From positions 1 through 52,093 of the forward strand of contig NW_013546600.1 in assembly GCF_000760515.2 (NCBI RefSeq): a DNA stretch of 52,093 nt, read 5' to 3'. This stretch comes from Mitosporidium daphniae (Eukaryota > Microsporidia). Position 1 is the first letter of the stretch. Every line of letters begins with the position of its first letter. The notes beneath the pieces were generated by a model. The model saw nothing but the letters and a program-made list of their open reading frames with translations, was not told the origin of the DNA and searched no databases. Below, one piece after another: positions 42,987-52,093 of the stretch. The position numbers and the translations under genes were made by a program.

Positions 42987-43290
42987 ATTACTTCATTTAA
43001 ACTAACTCGCTCACTTCACGGATTTTTAAACTAAACAGCTCAATAAGAAGGGGACTTGAAAACTATGGGACTTGAAGAATAACAATGCGCTCAGACAAAA
43101 CACTGGCTTAGCCGCCATCCGAAGAAGGCGGCATCCGTGGCTTTCATCATGGACGATAAGCCTGGGGCACGGTATCGAGTTGTCATCAGTGCTGTAGATA
43201 TCATCATCCAAAGGATGGCGATGAAAGTTTAATTTTCATTTCTGTTTTAAAATTAATTTTTTTATTTCCACTTGTGGGATCGTCTTTTCC
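42987..43290. other. Spacer between RUVBL1 and UTP23 with a GC-rich hairpin
   Basis: 304 bp. A perfect 6-bp stem GCCGCC (43111-43116) / GGCGGC (43127-43132) with a 10-nt loop is flanked by GGCTTA (43105-43110) and a complementary TAAGCC (43157-43162), so a longer fold is possible. No protein gene is supported. The UTP23 side contains AAAATTAATTTTTTTATTT. Confidence 0.45.
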
Positions 43291-44081
43291 ATGCGAGTGA
43301 CACGAACCAAGCGGTGCAAGCGGCTCATCTCCTTTTATATGAAGACATTCGGATTCAGATATCCCTTTCAGGCAATTGTAGACCCCGAGTTTATCCAGGC
43401 CTCAATTGTATCCAAGGTGCGGCTTGAACATGGCGTGCCAGAGCTACTAACCGGTCCTGCCAAGCTTAGTACGAAATATAATCTCATCATCAATAGTGAT
43501 CACCGGGTGTACTATTCATGAGCTACGAAGCCTTGGCGATCGATATTACGGGGCACTCTTCATGTCCAAATCTTTTGAGCGCATTCGTAATTGCAAACAT
43601 GCTCCCGGCTCTGTGTCCTCGCTCGATTGCATTCGGGAGCAAATCGGTAGCATGCGGCAACGTCTTTATTGTTTTAGGATCGGCTAACAAGCACAAATAT
43701 GTTGTTTGCTCGCAAGACACGGCCTTTCTTCAAGAGCTCAGTACACTTGGAGGTGTACCTACCATTCACATCTACAAAGGCGTTTTACAACTCGACCCCA
43801 TTTCCAGTGCTTCAAAAGCATTGAAGGAAGAAAAAGAGGCGCAGAAAGATAAGCTTACCAAGGCTGAAAGAAGGGAAATCGCTACTTTGATAAATCAGCC
43901 AGACCCCACTGATGTGCCCCAAAAAAGGGTAAAGAGGAAAATAGTGAAGGGCCCAAACCCACTTTCCGTCAAAAAAAGGAAAGCCTTGGTAGGAAGAAAT
44001 TCGGAGGCGTTACCAACGGCGGAACAACAGAGGCCAATTCGCAAAAGAAAAAGAAAGCCCTCAACCAAGGAGGATGTATAA
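43291..44081 (+). CDS. UTP23: UTP23, PIN-domain small-subunit processome factor
   Basis: Nucleolar factor for 18S rRNA processing and release of snR30. Three exons with introns of 28 nt (GTACGAAAT...CATCAATAG) and 31 nt (GTAGCATGCG...TTGTTTTAG) give 243 residues; human has 249. Signature stretches: MRVTRTKRCKRLISFYMKTF, FRYPFQAIVDPEFIQASI, CTIHELRSLGDRYYGALFMS, RIRNCKHAP, SLDCIREQIG, KYVVCSQDTAFLQELSTLGG and the basic tail VKGPNPLSVKKRK, which is nearly a UTP23 hallmark (human SGPNPLSCLKKKK). The Cys/His positions of the UTP23 zinc motif (C...H...C...CKH) appear retained. Confidence 0.92.
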
Positions 44082-44212
44082 TTTGGCACTTTAGTGGGCA
44101 ACATAAATTATTCTCAAACGCGGATACACTCCCTAACCCTAGGGTTGGGACAGAACAGGCTACAAAGGTCAATTAAATTTATTTAACGGCATATAAATTT
44201 TCAGTTTTACCA

Positions 44213-44386
44213 ATGGCTCGCTTCCTGTTTGGCTTTGTTACCGGGCTTTGCTCTGGCCTTTATTGCGCGCAGAATTACGATACGCCCGATGTTAGGACGC
44301 TCATATCAACACTCATGAAAAAGGTTCAGGACCTTGAGAAGGAGAATCGGAAGCACGATGACGACGGCCGCGGCGGCCCCAAGTAG
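44213..44386 (+). CDS. STMP1: STMP1-like mitochondrial micropeptide
   Basis: A 57-residue single-exon gene: MARFLFGFVTGLCSGLYCAQ followed by NYDTPDVRTLISTLMKKVQD and a charged tail. The hydrophobic N-terminal helix with small-residue spacing (GFVTGLCSG) and the GxYxAQNYDxP motif match short transmembrane protein 1 (human 47 residues, FLLGF...G.YLAQNYDIPN; DUF4535 in plants). STMP1 is an inner-mitochondrial-membrane micropeptide linked to respiratory complexes. An ATTAAATTTATTTAAC element lies about 25-40 bp upstream. Its neighbour 98 bp downstream is the mitoribosomal bL31m gene on the same strand, which fits a mitochondrial theme but need not mean co-regulation. Confidence 0.8.
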   Translation: MARFLFGFVTGLCSGLYCAQNYDTPDVRTLISTLMKKVQDLEKENRKHDDDGRGGPK

Positions 44387-44484
44387 CCCGCCTCGATGTA
44401 TTATAATACGACACACTAATAATTAAACCGTAGAACCAAACCAAACCAACCCTAACACTAACCCAGACCCTTTTTATACACCCC

Positions 44485-45012
44485 ATGTGTTTTCCCGTCA
44501 GCTCGGTCTCTAGAAGGTCGTTCGTGACACTGTCTCAGTCCCCACCAAAGTCGTTTCATATCCATCCGCAAAAGTTTAGGCAGCGAGTGATTTTGAGCGA
44601 TGGCTCTCAAATAGAGTGGAACTGCCTCTGCCCACAAAGCGATGTTCTCACACTGATCCAAGATTCAATTGTACATCCCTCATGGAACTCCACTAAGCTG
44701 AGCCATCAGCGTCTTCTTTTAGATTCCTTTGGATCGGTCTCGAAATTCCACAAAAAATTCATTGCGGCCAAAAACCAAGATGCTTCCACACCTGCGTCCC
44801 AGAAAAGCCCGAAAGACCCTACTGCCAAACACATGCCAGCGTCGGATGTATGGCAGGCGCTGGAGAACACTTTTGCAGCTCTGGGCGAAACAACAAAATC
44901 CAGCCGTACTGGACGTCTTGAGCGGGAGGCCATGGTTGATCCGGATGAAGAACGGAAGCTGGCCGCCATTGCCGCCTCCAACCAGAAGAAAAAGGCCCAG
45001 AAAAAGAAATGA
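44485..45012 (+). CDS. MRPL36: Mitochondrial ribosomal protein bL31m
   Basis: Large-subunit mitoribosomal protein of the fungal L31/Mrpl36 type. Single exon of 175 residues. The N-terminus MCFPVSSVSRRSFVTLSQSP is Ser/Arg-rich like a presequence. FHIHPQKFRQRVILSDGSQI followed by VHPSWNS and DSFGSVSKFHKKF corresponds to the fungal bL31m pattern of HP...xVxLSDGSTF, NHPLWNP and GRLAKFxKRF. The C-terminal third (about 110-175) is Lys-rich and of low complexity (KKKAQKKK at the end) and is not part of the bacterial core. Just upstream, AACCCTAACACTAACCC is a telobox-like motif; such motifs precede ribosomal-protein genes in several fungi. Confidence 0.75.
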   Translation: MCFPVSSVSRRSFVTLSQSPPKSFHIHPQKFRQRVILSDGSQIEWNCLCPQSDVLTLIQDSIVHPSWNSTKLSHQRLLLDSFGSVSKFHKKFIAAKNQDASTPASQKSPKDPTAKHMPASDVWQALENTFAALGETTKSSRTGRLEREAMVDPDEERKLAAIAASNQKKKAQKKK

Positions 45013-45054
45013 TTTATCGATTAAGATGGAAGCTGGGGTGATTCAAAGTAAAGA

Positions 45055-45150
45055 TCGAAACGTGTGCCAAAAGCGCGATCCCATAAACGTCGAAATGTGT
45101 GCCAAAAGCGTCATCCCATAAACATCGAAACGGGTTCCAAAAGCGTAGCT
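45055..45150. repeat. 35-bp tandem repeat, nearly three copies
   Basis: Units begin TCGAAA at 45055, 45090 and 45125, each continuing (c/t)Gtgtgcc-AAAAGCG...CCCATAAA. The first two copies are nearly identical; the third diverges after CCAAAAGCG. It lies between the bL31m stop and the TUP1 stop, so it is in the convergent 3' region of both. Confidence 0.85.
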
Positions 45151-45224
45151 TTATGGTGGACCTATAAATATTTATTTGTTGAAAAGACGATGGCATTGCA
45201 GGGTCTTTAATTTATTAACAGATC

Positions 45225-47589
45225 TCACTTGTAGTTCCAAATGGACATCCTACAGTCTCCAGAACCCACAAGGAGTAATGGCAGCTTTGGATGGCTATCG
45301 ATGCAAAGTACTAAAGTAATTAATTTTCCGTTAAATTGGCATACCTGAATTCTTATACGAGGCTATTTTACAAAGAAGCGTGTAGGAAAAGGCGCACCAA
45401 ATTATGATCGAAGTGTCTTTTGACGAAGAGATGATGTATCGAGAATCGCTCGAAAAAGTTACAGAAAGGACATAATCCTAATATGAGAAACGGTTGACAC
45501 AAACCTGGTGGCCCTCTAGGATGGAAAGGCAGGAAGAGAGAATTAACTGGTCGTTTTCATCGCAAGAGATGAGCCAGATTCTGATTGTTTTATCCAATGA
45601 GGCGGAAGCAAGTTTTTTTCCATCCGAAGAAAGGCTTAGGTGATAAATAGACGCAGAATGGCCAGACGAGTGTATCGAGACCGTTCCAAGCTCAACATTT
45701 ATCACATAAAGAGACGAACCAAGGGAGGTTACAAAAATGAATTTGCCATCTTTTGACCAGCAGACAAAGGAAATTATACAATCCTTGCTATACTCGCTAT
45801 CTGACTCGCGCAAAATCGAAATTTCCTTCAATAAAATGTGCTTACGCTCTTCAACATGGACGTCCCATATTGCGACATGGGAATCTCCACTTACCGAGGC
45901 TAGTTGTTCTCCAGATGGAGAGTACTTTATACAATAGATGTCTTGAGGATGATGCGTGATTACTTGAAGCGGGACATTGGAGTCGAATTGAAGGATATAA
46001 ATGACCTTATTTTCAGAGCCCGCGGCAAGGAAGGATCCGCTTGGATGAAAGTCAATGGTACGGATGAAAGACCCAACGGTGGACGGTGTAGAGGCTTCTA
46101 GGCCACACGAGAATTCCCTGGTACGCGGTTAGAAAATCATCAAGGCCTACTTTAAAAGAGACATTGATTCTGCCTCAAAGAGCTGCACAATGCCAAAAGA
46201 CCCAAAGGCAAAATACTTTCCAGAATTGGCCCATCTGACGGAGGAAATAAGATCTTTATGTTGCTGGTCAAATGTCAGTGCTGGAGTAATTCTGGGTATT
46301 TTTGACGGGTTATCTTCGGGCCACACCCATAAGCCCCAGTCAGGAAGATTCTGTGCAGGGGCGGGACATTCAATATATTCTAACGCGAACGATTCTAACC
46401 CATAAGCGTGATATGTAAACATACTTTGGGTTGGCATTGAAAAAGAAAGCCTTGCGCGTTTTTCTGGTGATAAAGCCGATTCAGGCTTCAAAAAAGCCTG
46501 TTTCGATCGACAATCGACTTTTGGAAGCGGTGTGTAGAGAATGGGGCAAGCATTTTTTCGAGTCGGGACCGAGGTGGATGAGGAGGCCAACCCAAATGGC
46601 ATCTTATTTGTAGATGCTGAATTGGAGGGCGGGCTAGGATTTGCCGTACAATTGCCTTCACTGGAAACATCATTTGAAGCAGATCCTTTGGTGAGGACAG
46701 ATGAAAAGTTTTTGAAAAACGTTTCCACCAACGTGCTGGTTTTAAAAGTGAAAGGATGGCCTAGTTGTATCAGTTCTTTTTTGCATCTGGCAATGTCTTC
46801 TTCAAAACTACACACGTAAGCAAAGATTCAAACCCTTTGTGAAGCTTAAATAGCAAAAGCTCCATTTCAGCAATAATCTTTTGCATGGACGCCATTTCGC
46901 TGGTCGAATTTTGTGCTAAATATAAATAAGCGAAACACCGGCATACCCATCTCCTCGTGCTGTTTACGGAAAAGAGAATTCTCTTTCAAAAGAAAATCAA
47001 ATTCAGATTGAATAGCTGCAAACAGCCCATCGAGACGACCTCGCAGATAAAATTACGCTATCATACCTTTGCATGGCCCGATGGCTCCAGACATTCCAAT
47101 AGGCCCTCCAGGTGGATATTTTTGGGGCATTCTCGCAGAATAAAACGACGGTGATTGATGGTATTGCAGATGATGGTTATGGGCATGTTGATTTAGGTAG
47201 GCATATGAAGCTGGTTGATGATTGTTTAGATATTGCGAGGGACTTGTACCATTTCCATGGTGCTTCAAAAGCCCTATAGAAGATCCCGAAGAAGCAGGCA
47301 TTGAATTCGATAAATGGGAAAATGTTGGGACATTTGCTGAATTTCCAGTTAAAATGGACGAGATTCCATCAGGCGTGCCTGTGTTTGGACGCACGGTGCT
47401 TGTGTTGTTCCGGTTACTGCTAATGTTATTGTCGTGAGAGGCAGTGGTTTCGCAGTACAAAGCATCCGACGACTGGAACGTGAAAGGTTTTGAGGATTCT
47501 GGATAATAAGTTAAAGGATTTGCTGAATGCTCACACCCCTCTTCATCATTGGGAGGTACATGTGCTTTTGAGTCAAATCTATGGATCAT
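45225..47589 (-). CDS. TUP1: TUP1/Groucho-type transcriptional corepressor
   Basis: Seven exons with introns of 26-34 nt give about 728 residues. The N-terminus is a low-complexity Asn/Ser/His/Pro-rich region of about 175 residues. Next comes the Tup1 tetramerisation coiled coil: GRLDGLFAAIQSEFDFLLKE and IIAEMELLLFKLHKGFEEDI then ARCKKELIQLG. A Ser/Pro-rich linker leads into seven WD40 blades, including SSVRWANSGKYFAFGSFGIV, FIRTIDFHPSGSFLAAGSEN, IKYSPSGEQLASVSGDSHVA, HSASIYHLSLSSDGKKLASA, GHQDYVLSVTFSSDSRYIIS and a last blade ending MSIWNYK. The GHxDYVLSV and coiled-coil match to Tup1 are the main evidence; a Groucho-like relative cannot be excluded. It implies retained Tup1-style repression in a compact genome. 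Confidence 0.85.
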
Positions 47590-47683
47590 CAATAATAATT
47601 TTGAGTAATAAAACAGGTGATACTTTGTAACCCAAGCGATTAGTTGCAAATTATGCTAAATTTGAATTACATATTTACGCTTT

Positions 47684-48997
47684 TTAGTAATTTTTTGTGC
47701 CAAATTTCGGGGCAAATTTGAGAGCAAATTGGAGGGCAACTTGGATGTCCTCAAAAAGCTCTTGTGCATTTTCTAACCCTACCGAAAAGCGCACAAGAAA
47801 CGGCGAAATGCTTGCCCTGGTTCTCTGTTGCGCGGTCATCTGAGAATGCGACATCAGTGAGGGAACCTGGACCAGGCTCTCAACCCCCCCAAGAGACTCG
47901 GCCAGTGTAAAAATCGCCATGTTGGAAATAAAGCCAAATAATTGCGGTTTCGAGAAAAAATTAAATACCACGCTAAACATGGAACCATGCAGGTTCATGT
48001 GGTGTTGTCTCGTGATGAGCTCTTGACGCGCCCCCTTCAAATGTTCGTCGGGATACAGGATTTCTTCAATTCCCTCAACCGCTTCTTGTCTCAGTTTGCA
48101 GGTTATAAATTTGGCCGATTCTGATTGCCTTTTCATGCGCACACACAGGGTCTTCATGCCCCTCAGCACCAAAAAGCAATCTATTGGACTGGGTACGGCG
48201 CCCAACGCATTTTGCATGAATTTAATTTTCTCGTGCATGACCCGACTATTTGTCAATGCGATTCCAAGCAATGCATCACAATGGCCATTCAATGCCTTCG
48301 TTGCGGAATGGACCACCACATCAGCTCCGAGCTTCAAAGGATTCTAAAAGCCAGATGTCTTTGCCCTTCATACCTGAAGATAGGGCGTCATAAAAGTATT
48401 ATCCACCACCAATACGCCATTTACGGTATGGGCAAGCTCTGCAAAAAAGCCAATATCTGCCACTTTTAATCCGGGATTTGATGGAGACTCAATCCATATG
48501 AGGGATGGTGAAAAATTTTCAATTTCCTTTGTATCGATGTGCTTGTCCACATCAATGTACAAAGTGTCAATGTTGAGCTTTTCATTTGCAATTTTTTGCA
48601 AGAATCTGTGCGTTCCGCCGTAAAGATCGGTCCCAGCAACGATCTTATTGTTTGCATTTAAGCTCAAGATGACCGCTAGCAATGCGGCGGATCCGCTGGA
48701 GAATGCAACGCCTATGTGGAAATATATACGAGTATCCCCACCTAGCGTTTCCTCGGAGCCCTCAATTGCAGAAACGCTTTGCTCTAGCAGATTTCGCGTA
48801 GGATTGTCGCTTCGTGAATATTCATATCCACCCTGCCATGTGTTACACAGTTATGTGGTTACCGTTGCCACTCCAGGCTCTTTTTGCTGGAACGTCGTTG
48901 AAAGGTACAACGGAGGCACTATTGCCCCGGTGTCCACATCATGGGCAGTCAAATGAACAATCCTGGTCTCGATGCTTTTCACATTTTCTTTTGACAT
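47684..48997 (-). CDS. CYS3: Cystathionine gamma-lyase
   Basis: PLP enzyme of transsulfuration, making cysteine from cystathionine. Four exons with three 30-nt introns give 407 residues; human CTH has 405. ETRIVHLTAHDVDTGAIVPP and YEYSRSDNPTRNLLEQ (phosphate-binding Tyr/Arg) are followed by FSSGSAALLAVILSL, DLYGGTHRFLQ, IWIESPSNP, VVDNTFMTPYLQNPLKLGAD and the PLP-lysine motif HSATKALNGH. NALGAVPSPIDCFLVLRGMKTL and TLAESLGGVESLVQVPSLMS are gamma-lyase-like; cystathionine gamma-synthase is the alternative. The intron inside EETLG|VAFSSGS is 30 nt and free of in-frame stops. Confidence 0.92.
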
Positions 48998-49010
48998 CAA
49001 AATGTAGCTG

Positions 49011-49797
49011 ATGCGTACATTGCGTGCGCATATGGCCGAGGTATTAAAGTTTGCTTTGTCGGTTTTAAAATTTCCAATTTTCTTCTAAAGATTCTTTATG
49101 TAAATCTAAAGCGAAAGACCGCCCCATTGCCCTCTTATCCGACGAGCGAGTTGGATGTCTTTTTTCATGACGGTGACCCGCTTGGCGTGTATGGCACATA
49201 GGTTGCTACAATTAAAAAGAAATCATACGCATCTTCAAATAAATGAGTTAGAAACGCCTCTGCAGCCTCCTGCAGGGCAAGCAGGGCTTGCCCTTGCCAA
49301 CGGAGCCCAACGCCATCTCTGAACTCGACGGTAACAAAATCGGTCGCTATTTCCCGTACCTAGAATTTACCGACACAAAATACAAGTCTGGCAAACGGAA
49401 GTTTCCTCAATAATAAGTCTGTTGTTTTTTGGTAGTGTCTGATCTCTCGAAGCGCAAAGGTACCTGGCCTGTATCTGCGGCTCTTTCGTACATCATCTGT
49501 AGCTGCGGCCGATGATAGAGATGGGATGCTTTTTGTTGCTGAAATTGGTTGGGATAATATCCTATCATCTAAAAGATTAGTTTGCTCAATAAAATCACAC
49601 CAAACTCGGACCTGTTTGATGGATATTTCCTGGCAACTCTTGAAGGGGGGGTCCCCACAATTGAGGGCGGCTCGTTAGAGGGCGATTTTCTGGTTGGAGT
49701 AAGCGATTTTCGCGACGTCCCTTTCTTTGTAGAACTTGAAGGAACCGCAGTACTTCCTATACCACTCCTTCGAACCATCAGAATAAGCCGGCACTAG
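49011..49797 (+). CDS. Unresolved multi-exon gene divergent from CYS3
   Basis: Not recognised. Several plus-strand stretches look coding but lie in different frames. One is about 49032-49192, starting [12 protein letters not shown] after a possible 49-nt intron and containing [15 protein letters not shown]. Another is about 49252-49412 ([20 protein letters not shown] then [19 protein letters not shown]). The last is 49579-49797 ([20 protein letters not shown] ... [20 protein letters not shown], stop TAG). Acceptor-like TTAG sites precede the second and third. I could not find one set of splices that keeps frame throughout, so exon limits and function are open. It converges on NAXE with 69 bp between stops. 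Confidence 0.45.
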
Positions 49798-49866
49798 ATT
49801 CGGATGAACGATGATAAAAATGCTGTAAAATGTACTCCGTATCAATTGTTGCCAATGGCGCCAATT

Positions 49867-50717
49867 TTAAAGTTTATAATCCCGTAATTGTACAAACATC
49901 GACGTTTTCGGCTCATATTGTGGCAGATGATGTCCCAACATGCCCAGCTCTTGAGCAATTTTTCTATTTAGTTACAAAAAATACCCATACGGAGTCAGTA
50001 GATCTGCAACCAGAATATGAAGCCCCTTAAACGATTTGGCAAACAATTTCTGCAATAAGGTAAATATGCACGCACCGGAAGAGTTAGACTGATCAGCGTA
50101 TGCGGCCGAATTAGCCCAGCTCTGTTTGAATTGTCATGATCCACTAACCAACCGGTCGGGACATCAATCGATATCAGAAGTGAGGGGTTTATTTGCACCA
50201 CTTGGTCAATCAGGGTTCCATATGGCTCTTTAATGACGCTTCCTGTTGAGCCAAATCCTTTTGATCAGAGGAAAGCTCGTACCTAAAACAGCATCGATAA
50301 TAAAGCCACAATGCGCTGCTTTTGATAGCGAATCTACAATGCAAATGTTCAGGTGTTCGCATATTTTCAAAAGTGAAGAATTTAGCGATGCGGGCGAAAA
50401 TTGCTTCACAATCACAAGTGTAGGCATATAGCCATACCTGGCCAAGTGTCTAGCAACGACAAGCCCGTCTGCACCGTTATTTCCCGGTCCTAAATATTGA
50501 CGACGAAACGAGTACCAATTAAAATTATGGGCTTCTTATGGATATCCTTTGAGGGAGGATAGTAATGATAAATGGCCTGAGAGATTGACAATCCTGCCAA
50601 TTCTACCAATTGGCCTATAGTGTAGCCAATGTCCAAGAGTCTTTTATCGATCTCCTGAGCTTGTGAGGAAGAAATAAATGTGGGAACGGGGCACGCGTTT
50701 CCAAAGCTAATATCCAT
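49867..50717 (-). CDS. NAXE: NAD(P)H-hydrate epimerase (YjeF-N type)
   Basis: Repairs hydrated NAD(P)H by epimerising NAD(P)HX for its dehydratase partner. Five exons with introns of 26, 25, 26 and 27 nt give 248 residues. The start MDISFGNACPVPTFISSSQA leads into QEIDKRLLDIGYTIGQLVEL (family SxxQAxxxDxxL..), then AGLSISQAIYHYYPP, PGNNGADGLVVARHLARYGY, VDAVLG-type GFIIDAVLGFGSTGSV, SLLISIDVPTGWLVD and RPHTLISLTLP, ending with LTPKIAQELGMLGHHLPQYE. The glycine-rich loop reads NNGADG where most family members have NNGGDG. No dehydratase gene is in the window. Confidence 0.9.
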
Positions 50718-51358
50718 TCTAAAAATGCTTTAATTGCAAACTGATGACAAATTCCATCTTACAATGCCTTGCTATACGCTAAAATTAATAATTCATTACC
50801 AGAGGTAACCCTCTCCGTTCAACAAACGGATCTGGTTCGGTATGTACTCTACTGACCCAACCCCGAACCCTGGCTTTAAAACACACGTCTAACGCCAACG
50901 CCTGCAACGACACTTGTTGGAATTTGCTTTCCAATAAATTCAGGAAGGCATGTGTCGAAGATTCCTTGGACTATTTGTAGCGTGCAAAAAAGCTGCAGCT
51001 ATGTGAGCAAAAAGCTAGCAAAAAGTCATTTTTTCAGGGCAGTGTCTTCTATGCCCCAAAATACGACTCCTTGCATAACCGTGGCTAAAAACCGTCAAAC
51101 ATTGACAGTGAAATGGCCACAAGAGGATAAGGTGAAACCTCAGCTTCATATGTACTCAAAATTTCAGTGATTAATAAAAGAAATAAGTAAATGCAAATAA
51201 ACAAGGGTCACGGTGAGGCTATCTTGATTTTTATAATAGGACCACTGAACCAGATGCTACTGGCTTGAAAGACCTTTCGATCTTCTAACACGATACCTAT
51301 AATGGGCTAGGTTTAAGCCCTTGCAAGTATTCCAACCAATATTTGATAGATTTTTCTA
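50718..51358. other. Spacer with weak plus-strand coding signal
   Basis: 641 bp. A plus-strand open stretch at 50952-51170 includes ATG at 51046 (MPQNTTPCITVAKNRQTLTV then KWPQEDK) followed by a possible GTGAAACC...TTTCAG intron at about 51133-51168. ITVAKNRQTLTVKW loosely resembles the first strands of the DUF971 domain found in gamma-butyrobetaine hydroxylase, but the rest is missing. Nothing is called with confidence. Confidence 0.3.
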
Positions 51359-51758
51359 ATGGGGAAACGAGACGAAGATCGAGAAATATCTTTATCGATT
51401 GTACTAAAAGACGATGGCTTGAAGGCCCTCAAAAGAAACCTGACACACGAAAGATTCTATTTGGCACTGAAAGATACCTCAAGCCCTGGAGCTTGGACTC
51501 AAATTTGGGTTTGCATCCGCCGTTTAAAATACGAACGAGCTTCGTATTCAGACTCCACTAATAAACCAAATGTTTATTTAATCGTCACCCGACTAGGGTT
51601 ATCAGTGCAAAGTTTTAAATTAATTTATCTACATCACAGCCAAGTTTTACTATGTTTTATATTTTAATAAGCGGGCTTTTGGAAAGGAACACTTGATATC
51701 AACAATTGATCGAGTGAAAGCTGCAAACCCGGCGTTGGAGGAGCATATCAGGACGTAA
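51359..51758 (+). CDS. Hypothetical small protein, tentative splicing
   Basis: Not recognised. From ATG at 51359 the frame reads MGKRDEDREISLSIVLKDDG then LKALKRNLTHERFYLALKDT and on through SSPGAWTQIWVCIRRLKYER. An intron probably begins at 51572 (GTTTATTTAATCG). The downstream exon from 51672 reads RAFGKEHLISTIDRVKAANP then ALEEHIRT and TAA at 51756-51758, in the same phase, giving roughly 100 residues. Without splicing the first frame runs on to 51667 with a hydrophobic, less likely end. No domain is evident. Confidence 0.35.
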
Positions 51759-52093
51759 ACGGAATTAAATTAAATTAAATTCTGAGGTGAGAAAATGCGT
51801 ATTTGGAAGTAATGAGGCAAGAACGTTTTCAAAGAGGCCGTATTGACACAAATTCAAAAGATGATCCAAATGGGTACATTCTCCGCCTCAACCTTTTAAT
51901 TCACCCATGGGTGTCTTTGGAAAGCTGGCATAAATAACAAATTTGCTGTGATCTCGTTTTCAAAGGATTTGGAGAATAACCTGTCGCGCCTTGAATCAAA
52001 CAAGGCAAAGCTGGAAAGAACGCTGAAGAAGAACCGGAAATTTACAGGCTCTTTGGTCTTATGAGCTAGGGCTTAATTAAATCCGATATACCA
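51759..52093. other. Right-edge region with an incomplete coding signal
   Basis: Contains (AATTA)-type runs at about 51766-51781, a possible start MRIWK at about 51794 followed by a 26-nt GTAATGAGG...TTCAAAG intron, and a plus-strand helical stretch KDLENNLSRLESNKAKLERT then LKKNRKFTGSLVL ending in TGA at 52062-52064. How the pieces join is unclear. After the stop the window ends. Confidence 0.3.

Noticed and set aside
43091-43207. Box C/D snoRNA candidate on the minus strand (two ATGATGA and two CTGA boxes in order)
   Set aside because: The flanks of the outer boxes (CCTTTGG before C, GCGCATTG after D) do not pair, so the obligatory terminal stem is missing; the boxes are short enough to occur by chance.
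43026-43211. 61-codon minus-strand ORF upstream of UTP23
   Set aside because: Low-complexity hydrophobic end, no family resemblance, no supporting splice sites; likely a chance ORF.
49830-50030. Plus-strand ORF MYSVSIVANGANFKVYN...
   Set aside because: It is the antisense shadow of the last NAXE exons, whose spliced protein runs to a stop at 49867 with family-specific ending.

Overview
The window is a dense, nuclear, eukaryotic chromosome segment. About 30 genes can be named or firmly outlined, on both strands, in about 52 kb. Most genes carry spliceosomal introns of about 24-36 nt (GT...AG, often with a CTAAC/CTAAT-like branch site). Spacers are often only 20-60 bp. Gene content is that of a fungus-like cell with reduced but mitochondriate biology: fungal-type bL31m, a PPR protein, an STMP1-like micropeptide, malonyl-CoA decarboxylase, a TUP1-type corepressor, PP4R3, MOZART1 and a GPI mannosyltransferase. 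This combination suggests an early-diverging, compact-genome fungal lineage (Rozellomycota or microsporidia-like, such as the Mitosporidium/Paramicrosporidium type). That placement is inference; the sequence alone does not fix the species.

Left part (1-19.4 kb): a makorin-type E3 ligase, malonyl-CoA decarboxylase and a mitochondrial PPR protein on the minus strand; SMU1 (splicing) divergent from the PPR gene; SURF6/RRP14 (ribosome biogenesis) and TRAPPC2/sedlin; a convergent pair of cytosolic tRNA synthetases (PheRS alpha and GluRS); PBDC1; a 60-residue MOZART1; a CTL/PNS1-like membrane transporter; NUS1 and CHP1 sharing a 39-bp divergent promoter; PP4R3; and the NEDD8 E2 UBC12.

Middle (19.4-33.4 kb): RFC1 with an intron directly after its ATG, NMD3, SF3B3/RSE1, UDP-glucose dehydrogenase, PIGV/GPI18 and HGH1 (eEF2 folding).

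The stretch from 33.4 to 37.4 kb is the odd one. Two long spacers flank an 862-residue intronless, A+T-rich, Asn/Lys/Ser-rich protein with a signal peptide, about 16 N-glycosylation sequons, two C-terminal membrane segments and a GPI-signal-like tail. It resembles nothing I recognise and is the best candidate for a lineage-specific surface protein.

Right part (37.4-52.1 kb): SMC4 (condensin), RUVBL1, UTP23, the STMP1-like micropeptide, mitoribosomal bL31m, a short 35-bp tandem repeat, TUP1, cystathionine gamma-lyase and NAXE. Two coding-looking regions here (49.0-49.8 and 50.9-52.1 kb) could not be resolved into recognisable genes. Introns in SMC4 and RUVBL1 include three of 115-140 nt, clearly longer than the rest.

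The genes do not form an operon or a dedicated pathway. They are mostly conserved housekeeping functions: ribosome assembly and export, translation, splicing, replication and chromosome structure, secretion and glycosylation. I found no CRISPR array, transposon, rRNA or convincing tRNA, and no new multi-gene system.
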